Shown here in pieces: positions 49,579 through 60,216 of a stretch of 64,000 nucleotides of DNA. Below the pieces are notes generated by a model. That model saw only the letters and a program-made list of their open reading frames with translations, made no database searches and had not been told where the DNA came from. The position numbers were made by a program, and so were the translations under genes. Position 1 is the stretch's first letter. Each line of letters opens with the position of its first letter. The stretch covers positions 1,488,001-1,552,000 of the forward strand of contig NW_026515509.1 in assembly GCF_014898815.1 (NCBI RefSeq). Direction: 5' to 3'. This DNA is from Panonychus citri. Taxonomy: Eukaryota > Arthropoda > Arachnida > Trombidiformes > Tetranychidae.

Positions 49579-50154
49579 ATGGCTTCTAAATCTGCCTCTG
49601 GTAAAATTTCTGTTCCTATGAAGAGGAAACAATTGATCGACTGTTCAGTGATTGAGAAGAGGAAAAAGACAATTGGAGAAAATGAAAAAGTTAAATTGAT
49701 TGCTACTGATGATGGTGATCGTAAGGATGGAACAGTTGATATAAGTGACAATGATCCAATTCCATCTCCACCTAAAGAGCTTCCAAAAGGATTTTTCGAT
49801 GATCCTAAAGTTGATGCGAAAATAAGAAATACTCCTTTCAAGGATCCATTGGAAGAGGAGATGGACCTTTTTAAGAAAACAATTGTCGCTGAGACAATTA
49901 AAGCAGAGACAATGGTTGAAGAATCACTGGAAGAATTACAAATTGATCGAGACTATGAGGAAGTTGACGAACAAATCAATCAATGGGCTAAAGTGAATGA
50001 ACTACAAGTTAAAGCTGAAAAATTGAAAGAAAAATTAACAAATGAATCTAAAGATAATCGCAATAGTGAAGATGAGGAAGAAGATTTAGATTTGTCCGAA
50101 ATTAATGTTTTCTCCAAATGGAGAGCGAAATCAATCACTCAAGAAACCAAATAA
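49579..50154 (+). CDS. ZNF830/CCDC16-like protein lacking the zinc finger
   Basis: Single-exon frame of 191 residues from the ATG at 49579 (a GTG precedes it). The C-terminal half matches the conserved tail of ZNF830: ELPKGFFDDPKVDAKIRN, a charged helical stretch, DEQINQWAKVNELQ and an acidic end DEEEDLDLSE followed by FSKWR. The family's N-terminal C2H2 zinc finger is missing; the first 60 residues are only Lys/Ser/Asp-rich. ZNF830 is a nuclear protein linked to splicing and genome stability. Lack of introns and loss of the finger suggest a truncated or retroposed copy, or that the finger lies on an upstream exon I cannot see. A polyadenylation signal AATAAA follows at 50282. The end of this gene and its 3' UTR are partly duplicated at 51602-51805. 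Confidence 0.7.
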   Translation: MASKSASGKISVPMKRKQLIDCSVIEKRKKTIGENEKVKLIATDDGDRKDGTVDISDNDPIPSPPKELPKGFFDDPKVDAKIRNTPFKDPLEEEMDLFKKTIVAETIKAETMVEESLEELQIDRDYEEVDEQINQWAKVNELQVKAEKLKEKLTNESKDNRNSEDEEEDLDLSEINVFSKWRAKSITQETK

Positions 50155-50304
50155 TCAATTTTCTCTTTCATTTGTAAATTGTAAATTTATCGAAAAATTA
50201 AGTGAAATCATTTTCATTTTCGTTGAAAATTTTCTTTTCCATTGTGTAAATAACATTAAATTTGTTTTATAATATCTCTTTAATAAAGAGATGATATTTC
50301 TTGT

Positions 50305-50545
50305 TCGAGTTGAGGAAAAAAAACTCTTTCCCCAATTCTATGGCTTTACTGACTGGGATGGCGGTTTACCTTTCGTTTGGGATTCTTTCAAAAACATGGG
50401 CTATGTGACCAACCAATGGCGGGTCTTTTTTCCTACTAAAATAGAGGTTTCCGTCAGCCACCCACCGACTTTTATCCCGTTGAATTTTGGTCTCACATGT
50501 ATCCACAGGGAACATCAAACATGATCGATCCAATCGATAAAACTC
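50305..50545 (+). pseudogene. truncated copy of DUF229 exon 1
   Basis: Matches 46125-46437 at high identity (for example TTTGGGATTCTTTCAAAAAC and TGGTCTCACATGTATCCACA) but lacks two internal segments of about 50 and 15 bp, and carries insertions that break the frame. It starts directly after the ZNF830-like 3' UTR. It is a fragment without introns or ends, so a pseudogene. Confidence 0.88.
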
Positions 50546-51058
50546 TTTGAACAGTGTTCAAAACAAATTACTGTCAATTAAAAAAACGAAATCAGTTTAT
50601 TTAGCCAATAAATGATAGTTTTCTTCGGTCAAGAAGTGGAATGACCATTTATCTTGTTTACAAGTTTACTTGTTTGTCAACATAACTTTTCCTGGAGTAA
50701 GATTGAAGATTGTCTTTTAAATGACAGATAATATTTGGACAATCAGACACTTGAGCCTAAATAATTAGAGAGGAAAAGTTTAAGCTTTCATCAACTCTAA
50801 TTAGTGAATTTATTTTAGTTTATGAAAACGATCAATGAAATAGTAACAAAAAGTTTCAAGGAAAAGAATATTCAATTTTTTCAGAAATTCTTGTTATTTT
50901 CTGCAGTTACCTCATCTAGTATCAAGTTATTGTGGATTTTGTGGATTAAAATTTGCCTGATTCTCTTCAATTTTCCTTTACCTACTAATTACTACTAATC
51001 AATTCTTCATATTTTTGTTTAACCAGTGACAATCGAAGCAAATCCCAAGTTTAAGGCT
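50546..51058. other. AT-rich spacer
   Basis: Nothing coding seen. An acceptor-like pyrimidine tract ending AACCAG at 51026 lies at its right end, so part may be intron of the following ORF. Confidence 0.5.
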
Positions 51059-51536
51059 ATGTCTTCAAATGACTCACCTCCTCCTCCAAGCGATATTCAC
51101 ACAATACCAGATGAGCCCAAAGCCCATGAGGTCAATGTTCCAAATGATATAACTGACCCTCCGGCTGAAATAGAATCTTTTTCGAATCAACCAGGTCCAT
51201 CTCCAACTACATTAGCCACAACTCTACCAAATGTATCAACCGACCAGACAGATACCCACAGGCAGCCTGATAGTGAAGATGAATATGAGCTGAAAGAATT
51301 GGTACTGATTCCCGTTAAACGAAAGATGAAACTAACACCAGTGCAAAAAAGAAATATGGATGCTTGTTTTGCTACTGTCCAAGAGCTTTTCGAAAACATA
51401 GCCCGAGAATAGCCGAAAGAATTGCCGCTGGTATTAAACTGTTTTATGATACAACTATTAAAGAAGGTTCATCTTCCGACTCAAATTCTGATGAAGATTC
51501 AGATGAAGACTCAAATGAAGATTGTAGACTATTGTA
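51059..51536 (+). pseudogene. acidic Ser/Pro-rich ORF with a frameshift, unknown
   Basis: ATG 51059 opens 117 codons ending in ELFENIARE and a stop at 51410-51412. The first part is Pro/Thr/Ser/Asp-rich, then Lys-rich (VKRKMKLTPVQKRN) and helical. Directly at the stop, another frame continues RIAERIAAGIKLFYD, then an acidic SDEDSDEDSNED tail ending at 51536, as if one protein had been split by a small indel. A splice-acceptor-like tract (51026) precedes the ATG. I recognise no family. It may be a decayed gene, or an intact gene with an assembly error at about 51405-51412. Confidence 0.45.
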
Positions 51537-51601
51537 ACCTTGAAGGTTGATTAACTTGGGATTGAACCCGTGAGATCGTCAGCTGAAGTCAACGACTGTA
51601 A

Positions 51602-51805
51602 CTAAAGATAATCGCGATAGTGAAGAAGATGATTTCGATTTGTCCGAAATTGTCTCTTTCTCTCTCTATCATTTTGTAAACTGTAAATTTACCGGCCAAG
51701 TAAAATCATCATCAGAATTTTCGTTGAAATTTTTCTTTTCCATTGTGTAAATAATTTTGTAGTTTTACAATATCTCTCTAATGAAGAGATAATATTTTCT
51801 TCATT
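51602..51805 (+). pseudogene. duplicate of ZNF830-like 3' end and 3' UTR
   Basis: Matches 50048-50300: CTAAAGATAATCGC.ATAGTG, GATTTGTCCGAAATT, CTTTTCCATTGTGTAAATAA. It has internal deletions that remove the last coding codons. The polyadenylation signal AATAAA has become AATGAA. Remnant of a local duplication. Confidence 0.85.
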
Positions 51806-51960
51806 GAGACCAAATTTAATCCATAGATTAATGTGTCTAGTGGTTATCCGATGATTTTTTCCAAATCGTTGGTCGTAATTTCAATATGATGAAATATATA
51901 AATATTTATGAGTTATTAACATAATTTGGAATTAAAATAAAGAGAAAAACTTTTCTCTCA

Positions 51961-53857
51961 TCAATATCTTTGTTGGAAATTATTGTTCATTGGTTGACCA
52001 TTATTATTTCCATATTGTAAGTTGGGTTGATTTTGCATTCCATGCCCCTGGTTGGGCATATTTGATTGTTGGACTGGACCCCCTGGTCCACCCATACCCG
52101 CCATACGAACGCGTTTATTTGGTTGTGGTCCATGATTATTATCCCCATGATTTGCTTGCTGATTATTGGCTTGAGCCTTATTGTTATCAGGTTTCTCTTC
52201 ATTGTCATCATCGTTAAGGAACTCTCGTTTAGGATAAGGAATAGGATAACCATTGAAAACACTTTAAACAATCATGATAAAATAAATGCGATGATTAATT
52301 TTCTTGGTGAGTTAAAGTTCGAGAAAATATTAGATTAACTTACTCTCCGGTTGGTTGTGGTTCTTCAGAGAAATAGGAATCTTGCATCGCTACACTAGAC
52401 GTTATTCTTTTGGTTGGATCCATGAGTAAAAGCTTTTGAAGAAGTAAAAATGCTCGACTATCAGGCTTAATTTTGTGTTTCTCCATGTACTTGACTAGTG
52501 AACAACTGGCATAACTGATTTAAGAAAGAAAAAGAATCAATTTGAATAGAAGTTAATAGAGAGGAAACAAATAAAATTGATAATCATTATGATAAAAGTT
52601 TTCATTTTCTTTTCGAAACTTACTTGGTTCTTTTAAAATCTCTTTGAAGTGTTTGATATTCTGGCATTTTTCTTATGTCTTCCCATTCTTTTTCCTGTGG
52701 AAATCCCATTACATTGAAAATTCTATCTAATTGATCATGATGATACGGATTACTCGTTTTAATATCTTCTTGTCGACAATGGAAAATTGGCTCTGATGTT
52801 AATAATTCAGCGAAAATACAACCAATTGCCCAAATGTCTATTGCTTTGGTATAATGACGAGCACCTAAAAGTAGTTCAGGAGCACGATACCAAAAGGTAA
52901 CCACAACTGGATCTAAATCGGCTAAAGGTTTTAATGGAGCATTGAAAAGTCGAGCAAATCCCAAATCAGCGATTTTAACACGTCCTCGTTCCGGTCCTTC
53001 TCCCATGACCAAAATATTTGCTGGTTTCTGTTGATAAAATATAGACAATACGAAAAGAAAACATTTACAACTCATTTCTCATCCTTTCGAAGAGCCATTT
53101 TTACCAAATCTCGGTGAAGAACCCAATTAGTGTGTAGATAATGAATTCCATCAAGAATTTGATACAATAGTGATTTAACCATTGCTTTGGGATGATTAAC
53201 TAATTTCTTATTGGCTTTAGCTGCTCTATGGAATTTGATTATATGCTAGAAAAGGGAAAAACAGTTATTGATGATGAGACAGTTAAACTTTGAAAAGAAA
53301 AAGGTTAATTACCCAAAGATCATGTTCCGCATAGTCAAAAAGTAACCAAACTCTTCTGTCATGATGTGATAGGAATACACGTTGAAGATTAATTACATTT
53401 AGATGTTTCAATTCTCTCAATAACTAAATTATTCAAATATTGAAGGGAAAAAAAGAAAGAGAACAAAAAAATAAGGTTAGCCAACAATTGAATTTGAAAG
53501 GTTTTACACTTACTGCTATTTCTCTACAGGCAGACATGGAGATTCCTGTTCCCTCAATCTGTTTAAGAGCATAATCTTCATTATCAGACCTAAAAGAGAA
53601 AGAGAAACATTTAGAAAAGTCAATCAGTAAAAAGAATAAAAAGTCAAATTCGAAAACAATTAAGAAAGAAAAAAGAACAAAGAAAAAAAAACAAAATTCT
53701 AAATAAGAAGATGAATCAAAATTACTTACCCATCTTTCCTATGAGCTTTGAATACATGACCATAAGTCCCTCTTCCTACTTTACATCCTTCATATTCAAA
53801 AAAATCTTCAACTTTTGCTCTTTCTTGAGTTAATTTAATCTTAAATTCATAATCCAT
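51961..53857 (-). CDS. Cdk8: CDK8, Mediator-associated cyclin-dependent kinase
   Basis: Seven exons in order 53857-53730, 53589-53514, 53423-53313, 53245-53105, 53027-52624, 52514-52344 and 52261-51961, totalling 443 residues with all junctions in frame. It has the CDK8 N-terminus (MDYEFKIKLTQE), glycine loop GRGTYGHVFKA, catalytic Lys in YALKQIEG, the CDK8-type helix SMSACRE, HRDLKPANILVMGEGPERG, activation loop PVVVTFWYRAPELLLGARHY and the IPYPKREFL segment after the kinase core. The tail is short and Asn/Gln/Gly-rich, as in other CDK8s. It works in the nucleus with cyclin C, MED12 and MED13 as the Mediator kinase module. Oddity: the activation-segment motif is DLG (ADLGFARLF) where CDK8 normally has DMG. 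It is head-to-head with the HACD3-like gene, 437 bp between start codons. Confidence 0.95.
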
Positions 53858-54294
53858 TACAAGCAATTAAAACAATTGAGAAACATTTAATTAGTAAAAT
53901 AAAAATGAAAACAAATCAAAATCAAGAGTAAAGTTGATTGGACAAAATGAAGAAAACTAAACAATTGAATTCGCGCTTTTTTCAAAATGTGTTAACAAGA
54001 ATTTAGATTTTCATTTTATTTTCATGTAAATAGAAAACGAAAAGATAAATTTAATCTCAATCTAATTAGAGATTTAATCTATACTGATTAAGAAAAATTA
54101 TCTACTCTTAAACAATCACTCGATTCTTAATTACGAAGACAATTAACTCTCTCAGTCTCTTTTCTCTTTCTTTTCTCTTAAACATATGATTGACTTTTTT
54201 TTCATCTAAAAGAATTTATGTTTTTTGTTTATCTATTGTTTTAATTTCTATTTGTCATTCTAATTTAAATTAATCGTTTTCGCAGTTAACTAAC
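53858..54294. promoter_or_regulatory. shared head-to-head promoter region
   Basis: 437 bp between the start codons of CDK8 (-) and the HACD3-like gene (+). It probably contains both promoters. A pyrimidine tract with CGCAG at 54281-54285 suggests a 5' UTR intron end for the HACD3-like gene. No TATA or other clear motif is assigned. Confidence 0.4.
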
Positions 54295-54978
54295 ATGAGC
54301 CCTAAATCACCTCCATTGGTTAGATTGTCGACAATCTATTTATTTGGTTACAATTTGATTCAATTGATTGGATTTTCCAATGTTGTTTATTACCTTTGTC
54401 ATTCACTTTTTTCCGATCAACCGAAAGGTTTAATCACTGGGAAGCAAATTTATTCAACAATTTCAACGAGATTTATTTTCTTCCAAGGATTACAATCAAT
54501 TGAAATTGTTCACACCTTGATTGGTCTAACTCGTGGTTCTCCGTTGATTCCGTTAGTACAAATTGGTGGTCGCAATTTAATCCTTCATTTGTGTATCAAT
54601 TGTTTCACCTCTCAACATGGTCAATGGTTTGTACTTTGGTTACTTTTGGTCTGGTCAGCAATTGAAATCTTTCGCTATTCATTTTACTTAACCTCAATTG
54701 TTGGATTTAAAATTAAGTTAATTACTTTCCTTCGATACACAATTTGGGTTCCTCTCTTACCTTCTGGAATCATCTTGGAAGCAATTACAATCTATTACTC
54801 AGTAAATCTATTGGAAACTTCAGGAAAATGGTCAATCTCTTTACCCAATCAAGCAAATTTTTCATTCCATTTACCAACTTTATGTAGATTATATTTAAAT
54901 CTGTTAATTGTTCCAGTATCATATCTTTTATTGTCTCATATGTACAGACAATCAAGGAAAGCCTTGTCTTCAATGTGA
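54295..54978 (+). CDS. HACD3-like 3-hydroxyacyl-CoA dehydratase family protein
   Basis: Single-exon 227-residue membrane protein with about six hydrophobic segments. It follows the HACD/PTPLA/Phs1 family, which dehydrates 3-hydroxyacyl-CoA in very-long-chain fatty acid elongation in the ER. Matches include the N-terminal YLFGYNLIQLIGF, FFQGLQSIEIVHTLIGL, WSAIEIFRYSFYLTS and LRYTIWVPLLPSGIILEAIT. The last is closest to HACD3 (RYTLWIPLYPLG...E). The catalytic Tyr of the YPxGxxxE motif is Leu here, while the Glu seven residues later is kept. The CS/p23 domain at the N-terminus of HACD3 is absent. It may be a catalytically weak or regulatory paralog, or use a different residue. Confidence 0.85.
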   Translation: MSPKSPPLVRLSTIYLFGYNLIQLIGFSNVVYYLCHSLFSDQPKGLITGKQIYSTISTRFIFFQGLQSIEIVHTLIGLTRGSPLIPLVQIGGRNLILHLCINCFTSQHGQWFVLWLLLVWSAIEIFRYSFYLTSIVGFKIKLITFLRYTIWVPLLPSGIILEAITIYYSVNLLETSGKWSISLPNQANFSFHLPTLCRLYLNLLIVPVSYLLLSHMYRQSRKALSSM

Positions 54979-55303
54979 TCAATTAACTATCAATCAACAA
55001 GGCAAAAAAAAATTGTCAACAACAACAAACCAGTTGAATGAATATTGACTAATTTCAATATCAAATCCATTTATTTTAAACAATTAATTTTGTTATACAT
55101 AATTGATTTTATTTGAAATGAATAAGAAACAGAATCAATTTTTAACTCTTCTCTCCAATAAATGATTAAGTTGTTGAGATTGAGAATCAGATGAATAATA
55201 TAATAATAATAATCGTGAATGTATCAACTATAAGGCTTGGAAAAAAATGGCCGTTGATTTGGTTAAATGAGATGAAGTAAAATTAGTAACAATGATCAAT
55301 TGA
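54979..55303. other. convergent 3' spacer
   Basis: Tail-to-tail gap between the HACD3-like and sds22 genes. AT-rich 3' UTRs; nothing else seen. Confidence 0.55.
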
Positions 55304-56541
55304 TTATGATTGATTTCTACACAAAAGAGCATCAATTTGCTTAATATTTGGATTAATAAGACTAATCTTCACCCGATACATTGGATCAGCTGAGATTGGA
55401 TTACGTTCCAGATAAACGGTTTCCAATTGAGGAAAATTTTTCAATATTTCCAAATCTTTCCAGGATTCAATTTGATTATCATTGGCCCACAATTCCTTTA
55501 AATTAATCAAATGATCAATATTTTCCAATTTAACGATACGATTATTGGCAATATCCAAATGTGTAAGATTAACGTTGTTAGTTAAATTTTCAATGGTCTC
55601 GATTCCATTATGATCAAAGTAAATCTCATCCAAGTTAATTAATCCATTTAATCCTTCAATCTTAGTAAGACGATTTGATTGGATACTAAGAAGTTTCAGT
55701 TTAACCAATTTATCAAGATTCTGTAATTTAGTAATCTTATTTTTACCAAGGAAAAGAGATTGTAAATTGTTGAGACCATCAAGATTCTCAATGGTCCTAA
55801 TTCTGTTTCCACCAAGTTCCAACATTTCGAGATTAACCAAATGATCAACATTCTGAATCTTAGTAATCCGATTGTTAACCAAGTAAAGCTTCTTAAGATT
55901 AACCAATGAAGTTAAATTTTCAATTTTCGAAATTCTATTGAAAGAAAGATCCAATGTCCTAAAATTGAAATGAAAGAAAAATATTCACAATTAATATTGG
56001 ATCATGATAGAGAATAGAATTTAAATTCTCTATGTGATTAACTTACTCTAAATTAACGAGATTATCGAGATTCTCAATTTTGGTTATTTGATTGTCATAC
56101 AATTCCAATTCTCGGAGTAATGTTAAACTTTCAAGATTCTCGATCGTTTTGATGAGATTATTTCGTAGGCCAAGAATTTCACATTTTTCCAACATTTCAC
56201 ATCCGTCGATCTGTCGTATCCGACTGTGGTTCAGATCGACACACGATTGATCTGGAGCGAGAAAATTTCGCATCTCTTCAACGGAGGCTCGATCTTCGAC
56301 CTCGACAATCTCCTTTTCTGTAAGAAAAATTGGACCGAAATACAATTAGATTAGAATACATGGAACACAATTAAAACAAAGGGAATACAATCCAAATTAG
56401 ATTAGACTTTGTTGATAGAATGAGAATTAAGAATAAACCAAAATGAATAAGAAAATTTAATTTACCTTCTTCACTCTCATCGCTTTTTAGATTGGCATCG
56501 GCTTCGGTTGATATCGACTTTTGATCTTCTACCTCCGACAT
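55304..56541 (-). CDS. sds22: sds22 / PPP1R7, protein phosphatase 1 regulatory subunit
   Basis: Exons 56541-56466, 56317-56047 and 55958-55304 give 333 residues, near the usual family length (about 330-360). After an acidic N-terminus (MSEVEDQKSIS) come about eleven 22-residue leucine-rich repeats of the sds22 type, repeating N.I.KIENLD.LVNL. The C-terminal cap includes ETVYLERNPI and KISLINPNIKQIDA. It binds PP1 catalytic subunit in nucleus and cytoplasm and controls its maturation, localisation and mitotic activity. All repeats look intact and splice junctions are in frame (phases 1 and 2). Confidence 0.95.
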
Positions 56542-57265
56542 TTTGATTCGAGATAATTTACGATTATTAAGTAATTTGGACACAACAATCAATAATAAGG
56601 TAAAATCAAAGTGTAATTTAACAATGGAAACAAATTGTAAACCAACAACAATATGAAAGTAAATCAACAAATCAAATCTCTTACTTTTCCATTTGTATCA
56701 ACCCATTTTCATTTTACGAGGGATCTTCAATTTACTAATCACAATCAAATATTAATAATCTAAATTGTCATCAACAAATTGCGAATCAACTAACAATCAT
56801 CAATAGAATTGATTTAAGAGCAGAAAATATTTTAAATCATCAAATTAATTGACTGATTGATTGATCAAAATTTGAAAGTGAAAAAGTTTTCAGAAAACTT
56901 TTTTTGTTACTTTAATTACTTTGGCTAATTAATTAACTGTTAATTTTGATTTATATTTAAAACATTTAAATTGTTTCTGAATAATAAATTGATTGTTGAT
57001 CATTGATTAACCTGCTTAAAATTCAAATTCAATGACAATCTAATGTAATTGGTTAACTAATTGTTGTAAACTAAACTTATTGTAATTTTAACTTTGATTT
57101 GATTTGCAAATCAATCAAATTAATCAGTTGATTGTTACTCTTGAAAGGGTATTAATAAAGACTCAATTTTTTGCCCACACTTGACCCTTAACCTTTTTAA
57201 CCTGGACAACAACATTAATCACTTTTAATTACAGTTAATCATTAATCTTTTTTAATTCTCTAATC
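56542..57265. other. divergent promoter spacer
   Basis: 724 bp between the start codons of sds22 (-) and the ALG12-like gene (+). AT-rich; no extra gene seen. Confidence 0.5.
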
Positions 57266-59677
57266 ATGACAATTATCGTCAACTTTTTAATCGCTTCTCG
57301 TGGACTTCAGTTTTTTGGACTTACCGTTTTGACCTTTGTTTACCTTTTTCTATTCCCTTACACTGGACCTGGATCGTATTTCGATGTCCAAGTGATCTTT
57401 GACTTCACCTTTCTCGGAATACCTCGAGCTTTGGACATTGCGAGTAAACTAATCAATGGAACAATTGACTTTAGTATTGACCCACAATTCCCGTTGAAAT
57501 TAAAGTTCAACAAACAGCCGATCAACAATTTCCATAATTATGATTACGATGGTTGGACTTGGGACTACAAAGATCATCCAAGTAAGTTAATTAAAATTAC
57601 TCGAGTAATTAATTATCTCACCAAATCGATAATCGATCAATACATTTTCTTTTTTCGTACCATTAGAACCTGATCACAAATCGATGATTGGACCTTATCT
57701 TACAAGTTTCTTTACTCTTCCCTGGTCATTTTACCAGCGGACATTTGATAAATTGTTTCTACAATCGATGACCCGTCTAAGCGTTTCCATTGTGACCTTA
57801 ATCGGTTTCGCTATTTATTGTAGTTCTGTGACTGAAAATTTGGCCATCATACAACAAGTGTACTGACCTTTTTAACGATGTCCCAATTTTATTTTCTCTT
57901 CAATTTATCTCGACTTGTACCCAATTCTTTGTCAATGTTTATGGTTCTCGTCACAACGGCTTCATGGTTTTCCCGACGGAATATGACCTTTATTGCCTTG
58001 GCCACAATAACTGTTGTCGGCTTTCACTCGGTGACAATTTTACTCTTTATTCCAATGGTATTTTATTCACTGGTCATTCGGAAAACTATGCCCCTTGGAA
58101 GGTCAATCATCATGTGTGCGTCAGTTTCGTACTTGACATTTATTACCACGAGTTTATTAGACTCGTACATGTGGGGTGAGTACGTTTGGTCTCAATCGAA
58201 ACTGTTCAAAGATCTATTGAACAGATCGACAATCGATCTCGGATTTTCAACACTCACCTGGTACACTTTGATTGCACTACCTCGATACCTTTTATTCAGC
58301 ATAATATTTGTACCATTTGCCTCTCGACGATGCATTAAAAGTGCCTTCATGGTTTCCTACTCTTACCTCGTACTATGCTCATTGTGCAACTACAAGGACT
58401 TTGACCTGGTCATCTATTGTTACCCGTTATTGAATACCTGTGCCGCTAATGCGATCGCCATTAGTTTCTATCGTTTTTTCACCTTGCAACCACACACGGA
58501 AAGTTGGTTACTTTATCTCATACGTCGGAAACTTGGATATCAGGTCACTTCTTTGGAAGAGTTCGAAGCTGAAGAGAAAAAGATGGACGACCAAGAAAAA
58601 CTGGAAAAAAATCGAGATTCATTTTGGGATAATATTACAATCGACCGATCTAGAAATGATTCAGTTAATTTATACGAACCATTAGCTCCGGCCGAATGGT
58701 TGGCCTTGGGACCACCGCCGTACACATCAACGGCTTCTTCCTCACCACTGGAAAGTCCTGAAGAAACACCATTAACATCAGATGTTCATTTACAACTTAA
58801 TCAATCACCGCGAGTACGAAAACCAATTCAATCTTCACCAACCAATTTTTTACGTCGACGTGGTGGCCTGAGAAAAGCTTTGACAGGCCATAAAAGTGTG
58901 ACAACTTGTAACACACATCGAGATGATCAAACATCGGATGACCAGTCCACCTCAATTAGACCAAAACGGATTCCCATTGAGACTGATAGTATAATCCATA
59001 GTGAGGCTTCACACTTTGGGTCAGTTCTTGCGGCATTAGTGACCTTTCAGTTTCTCGCCAATGCAATCGCTGTGTTTTATTATGCGTCCACTACTTGTCA
59101 TTGTTACCCTGGCGGGGAAGCCGTTGCTTGGCTTAATGAGCACATTAAACAGACAGAGTTACCGCTAATTGAGCCTCAGGAGATTGGTGTTTACTTGGGT
59201 AAACGCACAGTCGAAACGGGTTACACTCGGTTCCTTCAAATAAACGGCATCACCTACGATACATCGTCCGACATTTACACATTGGCAATTAAAGATCAAC
59301 GATTACAAAAGTATCACAATAAATTTGATTCAAATGAACGAAACAAAAACAAACGGACCAAAAATGATGGACAAAATTTTGACTTTAAAGTGATCTATTT
59401 TATACTTGACCGTGTCGATGGTTCATTTTTCAATTTGAATTGTCGATCGCATCCTTCAGGCCAATCGAACGGAGAAACAATAATCCAACCATTGAACACG
59501 ATTATTTCAACTGATCAAGATTCTAAATTCTGTAAATTATCCCACGAACTCGTTAATTGTCCAATAATTAAAATAATCGACTCTTATGGTGGACTTGAAT
59601 TAAGTCGTCTCCATATTAGTATTGGAATAATTCGTGAACCAACTTTATGGATAATTAAATGTTTGATTCCAAATTAA
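57266..59677 (+). CDS. ALG12-like mannosyltransferase with frame break and long insert
   Basis: Exon 1 is 57266-57581 and exon 2 is 57667-59677. The family is ALG12 (dolichyl-P-mannose:Man7GlcNAc2-PP-dolichol alpha-1,6-mannosyltransferase, ER membrane). Matches include FPYTG..SYFDVQ, MIGPYLTSFF, QFYFLFNLSRLVPN, LDSYMWG.YVW, STLTWYTLIALPRYLL and CYPGGEAVAWL. Three oddities stand out. First, the frame breaks at 57861-57862: two extra bases (TA) after codon GTG put a TGA in frame, while removal restores homology and about 774 residues. Second, the acidic pair of the first luminal loop (KVEESF) is replaced by GPGSYF. Third, a roughly 190-residue hydrophilic insert with a PPPY motif (near 58711) lies before the last membrane segment. 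It may be a pseudogene, a diverged paralog, or a gene with a sequence error. Confidence 0.68.
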
Positions 59678-60216
59678 TTGTAAACAATCAACAAGATAAC
59701 TGTGAAAATTAACTGATAATCTTAATTGTTTTTCCTTTCGCAAATCTAATCATTTTAATCTAAACCTATTGATACAATTAAAGTGAAAACAATTCTAATC
59801 TTAATGAAAATTCAAATCTCAAAATTTTGTCTTCATCATTTAAAATCATCTGATCAACACAATTAACATTGAGAATCAATTGAATGGTCAATTTAAATGG
59901 TTATGTTGTTACTAAGGTTTTAATCATCTTGCCTCAAGGTAAATCATCATTATGATGATTAATCAAATGGAAGATGATTTAATAATAATCTTGAATTTGT
60001 TTTTTTCCCTTCGTTTGGAAAAGTTGATAAACCAGAAAAAGTTTCCAACGAAAACCAATAAGAAATTGTTTCTTTTTTTTCTGATCAACAGTAAACTCTA
60101 TTAGTTACCTTGAATTATTTTCTTCTTCTTGTCTGAGTTAATTGTTTACTCACAATCAGTTTACATGTAAATCTATTTGTTTCTAATTGTAATACATGAG
60201 CAATTAAAAGGTAAAC
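59678..60216. other. spacer before GCAT gene
   Basis: 539 bp of AT-rich intergenic sequence. Nothing coding seen. Confidence 0.55.

Noticed and set aside
51546..51592. tRNA-like T-arm (GGGTTCAATCCC on the reverse strand)
   Set aside because: No A box, no acceptor stem and only three pairs in the T stem; at most a decayed tRNA-like remnant.
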